From assembly GCF_019402665.1 (NCBI RefSeq), contig NZ_VSST01000014.1:33672-97671 (forward strand): a stretch of 64,000 bases of DNA, given 5' to 3'. Positions 17,433 to 25,015 of the stretch are shown here, piece after piece. Made by a program: the position numbers and the translations under genes. The notes beneath the pieces are model-generated. The model was not told the DNA's origin. It made no database searches and worked only from the letters and a program-made list of their open reading frames with translations. Numbering within the stretch: the stretch's first letter is position 1; each line of letters begins with the position of its first letter. This DNA comes from Bradyrhizobium canariense (GTDB lineage Bacteria; Pseudomonadota; Alphaproteobacteria; Rhizobiales; Xanthobacteraceae).

Positions 17433-18497
17433 ATGGCAGCGACGCGGATCGACTGCGACATCCACCCGGCGGTTGGTGGCACGCGCACGACGCTACTGCC
17501 CTATCTCAGCGATCACTGGAAAGAGCAGGTCGTGAGCCGCGCCATCGACGGGCTCGATCTCACCTCCTATCCGCCCAGCATGCCGCTAAGCGGCCGCGCC
17601 GACTGGCGTCCGGCGAACGGCACAAAGCCCGGTTCCGATCTCGCGATGGTGCAGAAGGGCGCGTTCGAGCAGTTGGGTGCCAGTCACGCGATCATCAACG
17701 TGCTCTATGGCGCGCAGGCCGTGTTCGACCCCTACATGGCGGCCGACTTCTGCAAGGCGATCAACGACTGGATCGCCACTGAGTGGCTGTCGCGCGATCC
17801 GCGCTTGCGTGCCTCGATCGTGGTGCCGATGCAGGACCCGGATCTGGCGGTCGAGGAGATCGAGCGCCGCGCCGGCGATCACCGCTTCGTCTCTATCCTC
17901 GTGCTGGCGCAGGGCGAGACGCTCTTGGGACGGCGGCATTTCTGGCCGGTCTATCGGCTCGCGGAAAAGTACAAGCTGCCGCTCGCGATCCACGCCGGCA
18001 CGCAATATCGGCAGGCGCCGAGCTCGGCCGGATGGCCGTCGCACCGCTACGAATATTACTTCGTCGAGGCACAGGCATTTCAGGCGCAGATCTTGAGCCT
18101 GATCTATGAGGGCGTGTTCGGCAAGTTTCCGAATCTCAAAGTCGTGCTGATGGAATCCGGCGTGAGCTGGCTGCCGGCCTTCATGTGGCGAGCCAACAAG
18201 ACCTGGCGCGGGGTGCGCGTCGAGGTGCCCTGGGTCGAGCGCGAGCCGGCTGCGATTATTCGCGACAATTTTCGCGTCACCATGCAGCCGTTCGATGCGC
18301 CGGGTGACGTCAGAAGCGTTGAGGAGATCATCGACCAGATCGGTTCTGAGAAGATGTTCCTGTTCGCGTCCGACTATCCGCATTGGCAGTTCGACGGCGA
18401 CGATCCGATCCCGCCGAACCTGCCGAACAGCATCATCTCGAAGATGTGCGTGGACAACCCGCTGGAGACGTTTCCGCGGCTGTCGCTCGCTAACTGA
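17433..18497 (+). CDS. Metal-dependent amidohydrolase (amidohydrolase 2 family), copy 1
   Basis: 354 residues from ATG 17433, with GCGAGGA upstream. It has the metal ligands of the PF04909 TIM-barrel group: DxH in IDCDIHPAVGG, His in LAIHAGTQYRQ and Asp in LFASDYPHWQFDGD. Members include decarboxylases and hydrolases acting on aromatic or cyclic acids, such as ACMSD and gamma-resorcylate decarboxylase. It lies 14 bp before a second member of the same family and then a Rieske ferredoxin, all plus strand, so the three form an operon. The two copies share a layout (PPGSDLAFMQ / KPGSDLAMVQ, YWP/FWP, SDYPHW) and probably arose by duplication. Confidence 0.88.
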   Translation: MAATRIDCDIHPAVGGTRTTLLPYLSDHWKEQVVSRAIDGLDLTSYPPSMPLSGRADWRPANGTKPGSDLAMVQKGAFEQLGASHAIINVLYGAQAVFDPYMAADFCKAINDWIATEWLSRDPRLRASIVVPMQDPDLAVEEIERRAGDHRFVSILVLAQGETLLGRRHFWPVYRLAEKYKLPLAIHAGTQYRQAPSSAGWPSHRYEYYFVEAQAFQAQILSLIYEGVFGKFPNLKVVLMESGVSWLPAFMWRANKTWRGVRVEVPWVEREPAAIIRDNFRVTMQPFDAPGDVRSVEEIIDQIGSEKMFLFASDYPHWQFDGDDPIPPNLPNSIISKMCVDNPLETFPRLSLAN

Positions 18498-18511
18498 CCT
18501 TGGAGGTTTGC

Positions 18512-19624
18512 ATGAGTGAGGTCATCGACCGCCCGCTGCGGGAAGACGAGAAGCCCGCCGCTTCGCGGCTGCGCATCGTCGATTGCGACGTCCATCCGAG
18601 TCTGCATTCGTTCGACGATCTCAACGAGTTCCTGCCAAAGCGCTGGCAGCAGCATCTGAAGGAATATGGCAGCCATTTGCGCACGCCCTATCTGTTCACC
18701 ACGCCCTATCCGCGCTCTTCGCCGCTGATCGCGCGCCGCGATGCGTGGCCGCCGACGGGCGGGCCGCCCGGTTCGGATCTCGCCTTCATGCAGAAGCAGC
18801 ATCTCGATCCGCTCGACGTTGAGTTCGGGATTTTGCAGGTGCTCGATCTCTTCATCTTCTCGCAGCAGAACCTCGAATTCGGCGCCGCAATCCAGCGTGC
18901 CATCAACGATTGGCAGCTGGCGTTCTGGTCGCATCGCGACCCGCGCCTGAAGGCTTCGATCCTGGTCGGGCAGGACGGTGTTGATCTCGCCATCGCCGAG
19001 ATCGAACGCTGCGCGAAAATCGGCGAATACGTCCAGATCAACGTCTCGCCGCGCGCCAACGAGCCGCTGGGCCGTCGCCGCTACTGGCCGATCTACGAGC
19101 GTGCCCAGGAACTAGGTCTGCCGCTCGGCATCCATGTCGGCGGCTATGGCGGGCATGCGCCGACCGGTGGCGGCTGGCCGTCCTATTACGTCGAGGAACA
19201 CCAGTCCAACGCGCACACCATTGCGGCGCAGCTTGCCAGTCTCGTGATCGAGGGTGTGCCGGAGCGTTTTCCGAAATTGAAGTTTGTCTTCATCGAGGGC
19301 GGCTTCGGTTGGATTCCGTCCGCGGTGTGGCGAATGGACCAGCATTTCGAGCGCTTCCGCAGCGAGGTGCCGCATCTCAAGCGCAAGCCGTCGGAATATG
19401 TCCGCGGGCATTTCTGGTTCACGACGCAACCGATCGACGAGCCTGACGAAGCCCGCCACCTGCGCTCTCTGATCGAATGGGTTGGCATCGATCGTCTCCT
19501 GTTCTCGTCGGACTATCCGCACTGGGATTTCGACGATCCGCGCTTCGCCTTCAAGACGCCGCTGACGGAGGCCGAGCGAAAGAAGATCTTCAGCACCAAT
19601 GCCCGCGCGGTCTACAAGTTCTGA
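18512..19624 (+). CDS. Metal-dependent amidohydrolase (amidohydrolase 2 family), copy 2
   Basis: 370 residues from ATG 18512, with TTGGAGG 6 bases upstream. The ligands are DxH in RIVDCDVHPSLHS, His in LGIHVGGYGGHAP and Asp in LFSSDYPHWDFDDP. Compared with copy 1, the N-terminus is longer and the second His motif is followed by a Gly-rich loop, so substrate choice probably differs. The Rieske ferredoxin gene starts 15 bp after its stop. A role in degrading an aromatic or cyclic compound is inferred from the operon. Confidence 0.88.
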   Translation: MSEVIDRPLREDEKPAASRLRIVDCDVHPSLHSFDDLNEFLPKRWQQHLKEYGSHLRTPYLFTTPYPRSSPLIARRDAWPPTGGPPGSDLAFMQKQHLDPLDVEFGILQVLDLFIFSQQNLEFGAAIQRAINDWQLAFWSHRDPRLKASILVGQDGVDLAIAEIERCAKIGEYVQINVSPRANEPLGRRRYWPIYERAQELGLPLGIHVGGYGGHAPTGGGWPSYYVEEHQSNAHTIAAQLASLVIEGVPERFPKLKFVFIEGGFGWIPSAVWRMDQHFERFRSEVPHLKRKPSEYVRGHFWFTTQPIDEPDEARHLRSLIEWVGIDRLLFSSDYPHWDFDDPRFAFKTPLTEAERKKIFSTNARAVYKF

Positions 19625-19639
19625 GAAGGTCTGCACGGT

Positions 19640-20053
19640 ATGGCCCGTCACATCGTCGCGTCCACCTCGGAGATCCCACCCGGTGGCAACAAGGTGGTCG
19701 ATGTCGCGGGCCGCGACATCGTCGTGTTCCACGTCCATGGCGAGTTCTTCGCGCTGCTGAACCGCTGCCCGCACGAAGGCGCGCCGCTGGAGAAAGCGGC
19801 GTGCGTGGCGCGGCTGACCTCGCCCGAGCCCGGCATCTATCAGCGCTCGCGCGTCGGCGAGATGCTGCGCTGTCCCTGGCACGGCTGGGAGTTCGACATG
19901 CGCAACGGCCAGTCGTGGTTCGATCCGAAGCGCGTCAAGATAAGGTCATATCCGGTCGCTGTGGAGCGCGGCGAGGAACTCCAGAAAGGCCCGTATGTTG
20001 CCGAGACCTTTCCGGTGCATGTCGAGGACAGCTACGTGATTGTGGAGGTCTGA
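19640..20053 (+). CDS. Rieske [2Fe-2S] ferredoxin
   Basis: 137 residues. Cluster ligands are Cys43 and His45 (NRCPHEGAPL) and Cys78 and His81 (LRCPWHGWEFD). The 32 residues between the two boxes are more than in the small dioxygenase ferredoxins. It has no signal peptide, so it is cytoplasmic. It closes the amidohydrolase operon. Such proteins feed electrons to Rieske oxygenases, but no oxygenase or reductase gene is found in this window, so the partner must be encoded elsewhere. Confidence 0.9.
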   Translation: MARHIVASTSEIPPGGNKVVDVAGRDIVVFHVHGEFFALLNRCPHEGAPLEKAACVARLTSPEPGIYQRSRVGEMLRCPWHGWEFDMRNGQSWFDPKRVKIRSYPVAVERGEELQKGPYVAETFPVHVEDSYVIVEV

Positions 20054-20124
20054 GCAGCCGTTTCGGATTGTGATTTTGCCGCAGGTGGGATAAGCCTCGC
20101 CCGCATTTATGGCGGAGACGAGCT

Positions 20125-20331
20125 TTGTCGAAACAATCCCTGCGTGAGGAGGCTGAGCGCCTGATCCGCGAATCGATGGAAAAGAAAACCGTCGTCGTCA
20201 AGCAGGGTGATACCCGCATCGAGGCCGTCTGCGGTAAATGCGGCGCCCCGAACCGTGTGCAGGCGCCAAAGGGCCAGACCCGCATCAAGTTCGCCTGCAA
20301 GAATTGCGGGCATCAGCAAGAGACGCTGTAG
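20125..20331 (+). CDS. Small zinc-ribbon protein
   Basis: 68 residues. The start is TTG at 20125 behind GGAGACGAGC; an ATG at 20109 stops after 12 codons. A basic N-terminal helix precedes two CxxC knuckles (Cys36/39 in VCGKCGAP and Cys58/61 in ACKNCGHQ) that would bind one zinc. The function is unknown; such proteins often bind nucleic acid or another protein. Confidence 0.65.
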   Translation: MSKQSLREEAERLIRESMEKKTVVVKQGDTRIEAVCGKCGAPNRVQAPKGQTRIKFACKNCGHQQETL

Positions 20332-20348
20332 AGCGCCCCCTGTGTAAA

Positions 20349-20457
20349 CCCTCATCCTGAGGAGCCCGCCGGAAGCGGGCGTCTCGAAGGGTCGAGGGCC
20401 CCAACCGGGCCTGCATCGTTCGAGACGCGCGTTCCGCGCTCCTCACCATGAGGATCA
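20349..20457. repeat. Intergenic palindromic repeat, family A
   Basis: The left end (CCCTCATCCTGAGGAGC) is mirrored by the right end (GCTCCTCACCATGAGGA), with inner hairpins such as CCCGCCGGAAGCGGG and a CGTCTCGAA...TTCGAGACG pair. It fills the space between the zinc-ribbon gene and the convergent SDR gene. Elements of this type are scattered widely in Bradyrhizobium genomes as far as I recall. Confidence 0.75.
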
Positions 20458-20463
20458 AACAGC

Positions 20464-21309
20464 CTAATTCCCCTTCACGAACTTCGCGAATGCATCCGCA
20501 TGGTCCGGATGCCAGCGTGACAGCGGCGGGCGGTTCTCCACGATGTCACCGGCGGCCCACAGCATGCGCTTTTCGTCGAGCGCGCGCGGGACGTCGTTGT
20601 CCGGGCACAGGATGTAGAAATCGCCGGCCTCCAGCCGCGCCAACATGAAATCCACGGTCTGCTCGGCCGTCCAGGCGCCGGCCGGCTTCTCTGTCCGGCC
20701 CTTCGCGGTAAGGGCCGTGAAGACGAAGCCGGGAATCAGCAGATGCGCGGTGATGCGGCAACCCGCAGTGTTCCGCAACTCGTGCTGCAGCGCTTCCGTA
20801 AAGGCCTTCACGCCGGCCTTGGAGACGTTGTAGGCGGGATCGCCGGGCGGGGTGGTGATGCCCTGCTTCGAGCCGGTGTTGATGATGAGCCCCGCCCTGC
20901 CGCGCGCGATCATGTTGGGCGCGAAGATGCGCGAGCCAGTGATGATGCCCCACATGTTGACGCCGATAATGCGCTGCCAATTGTCGGGTTCGCCGAACAA
21001 CGTGCTGCCGGGCTGGATGCCCGCATTGTTCATGAGGATGTCGGTGCCGCCGAAGCGCTCGCGCACGGCGCGCTCGAGTTCCGCCACGCTCTCGGCCTTG
21101 CTGACGTCGATCGCGAAGGGCATCACATGTGTGGCGGACGTCAGGGATGAGAGTCTTGTTGCGGCGTCCGCCAGCCGCGTTTGATCCACATCGGCGATAC
21201 ACACTTTCATGCCGTTCCGCGCGAAGGCTGCTGCGGCGGCGAATCCGATGCCGGACGCACCGCCGGTGATCACGGCTACATTGTCTTTGACGATCGCGGG
21301 ATGCGGCAT
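20464..21309 (-). CDS. Short-chain dehydrogenase/reductase
   Basis: 281 residues from ATG 21309, which has CGGAG upstream. It is a classical SDR: cofactor motif TGGASGIG (15-22), Asp in IADVDQ favouring NAD, NNAG in MNNAGIQPG and the active site YNVSK (about 158-162). The C-terminal segment ends with RWHPDHADAFAKFVKGN. It is divergent from the aldehyde dehydrogenase gene, so both may serve the same alcohol-to-acid route. The substrate is unknown. Confidence 0.9.
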   Translation of the reverse strand: MPHPAIVKDNVAVITGGASGIGFAAAAAFARNGMKVCIADVDQTRLADAATRLSSLTSATHVMPFAIDVSKAESVAELERAVRERFGGTDILMNNAGIQPGSTLFGEPDNWQRIIGVNMWGIITGSRIFAPNMIARGRAGLIINTGSKQGITTPPGDPAYNVSKAGVKAFTEALQHELRNTAGCRITAHLLIPGFVFTALTAKGRTEKPAGAWTAEQTVDFMLARLEAGDFYILCPDNDVPRALDEKRMLWAAGDIVENRPPLSRWHPDHADAFAKFVKGN

Positions 21310-21505
21310 GGTTCGGTCTCCGGGGGAGGGGCTCGGTCGTGACATAACACGACACTTGCGCGACCCTGCACAAGTCGGCATGGGAGGTCTTCGTTCCGCA
21401 CCGACTTTGCGCCTCTCCTTTACGCCTGTCCGGCACCGCAGTATTCTATCGACCTAACGATCCCGCCCAGATCGAACCAATCAATCATTGACAGGGAGTT
21501 CAGCC

Positions 21506-23002
21506 ATGGCTGTGTCGCAGGCTATTCCAATCACGCGCCACCCGTTCGCCAACGGGTCCTACAAGCAGATGCTGATCGACGGGAAGTGGGTCGATGCTGC
21601 CTCCGGCAAGCGCTTCGAGACCCATAACCCCGCGACCGGCGAACTGCTCGCAACCGTTGCCGAGGGCGACAAGGAAGATATCGACCGTGCGGTCGCTGCC
21701 GCTCGCCGCGCCTTCGAAGGGCCCTGGAGCAAGGTCAAGCCGTTCGAGCGGCAGAACCTGCTGCTGAAGCTTGCCGACCTCGTCGAGAAGAATTTCGACG
21801 AATTGTCGCAGCTCGACACGCTCGACATGGGCGCGCCGCTCAGCCGTACCCGCGCCTATCGTCTGCGCGCCGTCGGCATGTTGCGCTATTATGCCGGCCA
21901 GACCACAGCGATCCATGGCGAGACCATCGAGAACTCGCTGCCCGGCGAAATCTTCTCCTACACACTGAAGGAGCCGATCGGCGTCGTCGGCGCCATCATT
22001 CCCTGGAATGGTCCGCTGACCGCGACGATCTGGAAGATCGGCCCGGCGATCGCGACCGGCTGCACCGTCGTGCTCAAGCCCGCCGAAGAAGCGCCGCTGA
22101 CGTCGCTGCGCATCGCCGAGCTCGCGATGGAAGCGGGCGTCCCGCCCGGCGTCATCAATGTCGTGCCTGGCTTTGGCGAGACCGCGGGCGCGGCGCTTGC
22201 CGCACATCACGACGTCGACAAGGTTGCCTTCACCGGCTCGCATGTCACGGGCCAGTCGATCATTCGCGCCTCGGCCGGCAACCTCAAGCGTGTCTCGCTC
22301 GAGCTCGGCGGCAAGTCGCCGGACATCGTGTTCGCGGACGCCGATCTCGATGCCGCCGTGCCGGGCGCCGCGATGGCGGTGTTCGCCAATTCGGGGCAAA
22401 TCTGCAGCGCCGGCACCCGGCTGTTCGTCGAGCAGTCGATCTACGAGGAGTTCGTCGGCCGCGTCGCCGAGTTCGGCAAGAAGCTGCAAGTGGGCAACGG
22501 TCTCGACCCCAACACCCAGATCGGACCGCTGGTGTCCGAGCAGCAGCTCGAGCGCGTCACCAGCTATCTCGACATCGGCCAGAAGGAAGGCGCCAAGGCG
22601 CTCGCCGGCGGTGGCCGCGTCACCGAAGGCGCGCTTTCAAAAGGCTTCTTCGTCTCGCCGACGGTGTTCGCGGGCGTCCAGGACAATATGCGGATCGCGC
22701 AGGAGGAGATCTTTGGACCCGTCATCTCCGCGATCGCATTCAAGGACATGGACGAGCTGGTCAAGCGCGCCAACGCCACCACGTTCGGTCTCGGCTCGGG
22801 CCTGTGGACACGGGACGTCAGCAAGGCGCATGCGGTTGCGAAGCGCCTGCGCGCCGGCTCGGTGTGGGTGAATTGCTACCAGGCGATGGACCCGGCAGTC
22901 CCCTTCGGCGGCTACAAGATGAGCGGCTACGGCCGCGAATCCGGCAAGCAGCACGTCGAGGAATATCTCAACGTGAAGGCGGTGTGGATCAAGACGGGCT
23001 GA
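21506..23002 (+). CDS. NAD(P)-dependent aldehyde dehydrogenase
   Basis: 498 residues from ATG 21506, with CAGGGAG upstream. The general base Glu266 (SLELGGKSPD) and catalytic Cys300 (NSGQICSAGTRLF) are present, along with the cofactor segment PWNGPLTATIWKIGPAIATGCTVVLKPAEEAPLT. Length and motifs place it in the ALDH2-like (betaine/phenylacetaldehyde/vanillin type) clan. It is followed by the Old Yellow Enzyme gene in the same direction after 121 bp that contain a hairpin. Its substrate is probably an aromatic or aliphatic aldehyde from the nearby catabolic genes. Confidence 0.93.
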   Translation: MAVSQAIPITRHPFANGSYKQMLIDGKWVDAASGKRFETHNPATGELLATVAEGDKEDIDRAVAAARRAFEGPWSKVKPFERQNLLLKLADLVEKNFDELSQLDTLDMGAPLSRTRAYRLRAVGMLRYYAGQTTAIHGETIENSLPGEIFSYTLKEPIGVVGAIIPWNGPLTATIWKIGPAIATGCTVVLKPAEEAPLTSLRIAELAMEAGVPPGVINVVPGFGETAGAALAAHHDVDKVAFTGSHVTGQSIIRASAGNLKRVSLELGGKSPDIVFADADLDAAVPGAAMAVFANSGQICSAGTRLFVEQSIYEEFVGRVAEFGKKLQVGNGLDPNTQIGPLVSEQQLERVTSYLDIGQKEGAKALAGGGRVTEGALSKGFFVSPTVFAGVQDNMRIAQEEIFGPVISAIAFKDMDELVKRANATTFGLGSGLWTRDVSKAHAVAKRLRAGSVWVNCYQAMDPAVPFGGYKMSGYGRESGKQHVEEYLNVKAVWIKTG

Positions 23003-23050
23003 GGTCTGTTCTCTTCGCGGATTCCGTGGCAGGGAATATCTGCTTTTGTG

Positions 23051-23079
23051 GGGGCGGCGCCTTTTCGGGTGGCCGCCCC
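23051..23079. terminator. GC-rich hairpin after the aldehyde dehydrogenase gene
   Basis: GGGGCGGC (23051-23058) pairs with GCCGCCCC (23072-23079) around a 13-base loop, about 49 bases past the stop. No T-run follows. It may separate the aldehyde dehydrogenase transcript from the next gene. Confidence 0.4.
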
Positions 23080-23123
23080 TCGCTATATGACGCGCATCCT
23101 TCCTTAGCCATTCTGGAACCAGC

Positions 23124-24251
23124 ATGAAATTCGAGGCGTTGTTTCAACCGTTGCAGGTCGGTCCGTACAAGCTCGCGCATCGCGTCGCGATGGCGCCATT
23201 GACGCGCATGCGGGCCGAGCGCGAGAGCTTTTCGCCGCGGCCGCTCAACGCCGAATATTACGGTCAGCGCGCCACTCAAGGCGGCCTGATCATCGCCGAG
23301 GCCTCGCCCGTGCTCTCGCACGGCCGCGGCAATCCGGCGACGCCTGGCATCTATTCGGAGACGCAGATCGCGGGCTGGCGCAAGGTGGTCGACACCGTGC
23401 ACGCCAAGGGCGGCATCATCTTTCTCCAGCTCTGGCATGTCGGCCGCGTCTCGCATTCCTCCTTCCACGGCGGGGAGCTGCCGGTCTCGGCCTCGGCGAT
23501 CCCGATCAGGGCCGAAGGCATGAAGGCAATGACCGCCGACGGCAAGATCTCCGACTACGAGACGCCGCGCGCGCTGGACACGGACGAGGTCAAGGGCATC
23601 GTCGAGGCGTTCAGGCGGGGCGCGAAGAACGCGTTGGCCGCCGGGTTCGACGGTGTCGAGATCCACGGCGCCAACGGCTATCTGCTCGAGCAATTCCTGC
23701 AATCACGCAGCAACCAGCGCACCGATCAATATGGCGGTTCGATCGAGAACCGCGCGCGGCTTCTGCTCGAAGTGACCGAGGCCGCGATCGAGGTCTGGGG
23801 CGCGGGCCGCGTCGGCGTGCGGCTGTCGCCCCACGGCATTGCCAATGATTCCGGCGAGCCCGATCCGATGCCGCTCTACACGCACGTGGTCAAGGCGCTT
23901 GACAAGCTCGGTCTAGCCTATCTGCATTTCATCGAACCGCGCTCCAGCGGCTCGGGGCGCGCAGAAGTCAATTGGCAGAACGTGCCCTCGGCGATGCTGC
24001 TGTTCCGGCCGCTCTACGGCGGCGTGCTGATGACGGCCGGTGGCTTCAGCGGCGAAACCGCGAATGCGGCGATCGCCGATGGCCACGCCGACCTCATCGC
24101 CTTCGGCCGCATCTTCATCTCCAACCCCGATCTGCCGCGGCGCCTGCAGCACGATTACCCTCTCACGCCGTATAACCGTACGACATTCTATGGTGGCGAG
24201 GAGAAGGGCTATACGGATTATCCCGTGTATGACGAACTGACGCCGGTCTGA
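23124..24251 (+). CDS. nemA: Old Yellow Enzyme family alkene reductase
   Basis: 375 residues, like NemA of E. coli. FMN-binding and substrate motifs are visible: MAPLTRMRA, QLWHVGRVSH, the HGANGYLLEQFLQSRSNQR segment (His-x-x-Asn substrate pair and FMN contacts), YGGSIENRARLLLEV and AFGRIFISNPDLPRRL. These flavoproteins reduce activated C=C bonds with NAD(P)H and can remove nitro groups or detoxify electrophiles. It fits with the surrounding dehydrogenases in handling unsaturated aldehydes. Confidence 0.93.
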   Translation: MKFEALFQPLQVGPYKLAHRVAMAPLTRMRAERESFSPRPLNAEYYGQRATQGGLIIAEASPVLSHGRGNPATPGIYSETQIAGWRKVVDTVHAKGGIIFLQLWHVGRVSHSSFHGGELPVSASAIPIRAEGMKAMTADGKISDYETPRALDTDEVKGIVEAFRRGAKNALAAGFDGVEIHGANGYLLEQFLQSRSNQRTDQYGGSIENRARLLLEVTEAAIEVWGAGRVGVRLSPHGIANDSGEPDPMPLYTHVVKALDKLGLAYLHFIEPRSSGSGRAEVNWQNVPSAMLLFRPLYGGVLMTAGGFSGETANAAIADGHADLIAFGRIFISNPDLPRRLQHDYPLTPYNRTTFYGGEEKGYTDYPVYDELTPV

Positions 24252-24258
24252 CACTGCT

Positions 24259-24341
24259 GTAGCCCGGATGAGCGAAGCGATATCCGGGGTCTTCACCCAA
24301 GCTCTGGTCTTCCCGGATGTCGCTTCGCTCATCCGGGCTAC
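24259..24341. repeat. Intergenic palindromic repeat, family B
   Basis: GTAGCCCGGATGAGCGAAGC at the left is mirrored by GCTTCGCTCATCCGGGCTAC at the right, giving a stem longer than 25 bases around a loop of about 28. It sits directly after the Old Yellow Enzyme stop and could act as its terminator. Confidence 0.8.
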
Positions 24342-24406
24342 GGAGTTATTGTGTTGCCCCGACGGACACCACGAATTTCGTCATTGCGAGCGATGGGGGA
24401 AGTGCT

Positions 24407-24910
24407 ATGGCCAAAGCCGCAGCCGCCGCAGGTATAGCCACCGGGCAATGCCTCTGCGGCAAGGTCACCTTCGAGATCGACGTGCCCGCACGCTGGGCCT
24501 GGCACGATCACTCCGCCGCCAGCCGTCGCGCCCACGGCGCCGCCTATGCAACCTATGTCGGAAGCTGGAAGAAGCGGTTTCGCATCACCGCAGGCAAGAC
24601 GGCGCTGACCCGCTACGAGGACAAGGCAACGAAGACCGCGCGCAGCTTCTGCGCGCATTGCGGCACGCCGATCACGTACGAGCGCCCGCGCGGGCCGCAT
24701 ATGGTCAACATCCCCCGTGCGCTGTTCAGGGAACGCACCGGCCGCCAGCCGCTCTATCACATCGCCATCGAAGAGCTGCAGGAATGGGCCTATACCGGCG
24801 AGCCGCTGGTGCCGTTGAAAGGTTTTCCCGGTGTGGTCTGGCAGCGCTCGAAAAAGAAGAAGCGGGCGGGCGGGGAGGATCCGTTCGAGCTGGGGCGCGA
24901 GGAGATGTAG
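24407..24910 (+). CDS. GFA/CENP-V-like zinc protein without the catalytic cysteines
   Basis: 167 residues from ATG 24407, with GGGGGA upstream. The structural zinc site is present: Cys15/Cys17 (GQCLCGKVTFEID) and Cys82/Cys85 (FCAHCGTPITYERP). The second site, normally CHCxxC at about 31-40, reads AWHDHSAASRRAHGA and has no Cys. Known GFA members (Gfa, S-(hydroxymethyl)glutathione synthase) use this site, so the usual activity is unlikely unless His and Asp replace it. The C-terminus is Lys-rich (KKKKRAGG). Substrate unknown. Confidence 0.78.
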   Translation: MAKAAAAAGIATGQCLCGKVTFEIDVPARWAWHDHSAASRRAHGAAYATYVGSWKKRFRITAGKTALTRYEDKATKTARSFCAHCGTPITYERPRGPHMVNIPRALFRERTGRQPLYHIAIEELQEWAYTGEPLVPLKGFPGVVWQRSKKKKRAGGEDPFELGREEM

Positions 24911-25015
24911 CGCCCGCCCACGCAACGCAGCCATGACTGCGCTTCCTTGCGCGCCTCCCGCGATTTCGGCCATCATGCGCCCGTCCTTGCGGCAACGTCC
25001 GCCTCTGGAGGAAGC

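Noticed and set aside
24268..24936. Plus-strand frame of 222 codons over a repeat and the GFA-like gene
   Set aside because: It begins inside a palindromic repeat and is a shifted frame of the GFA-like protein.
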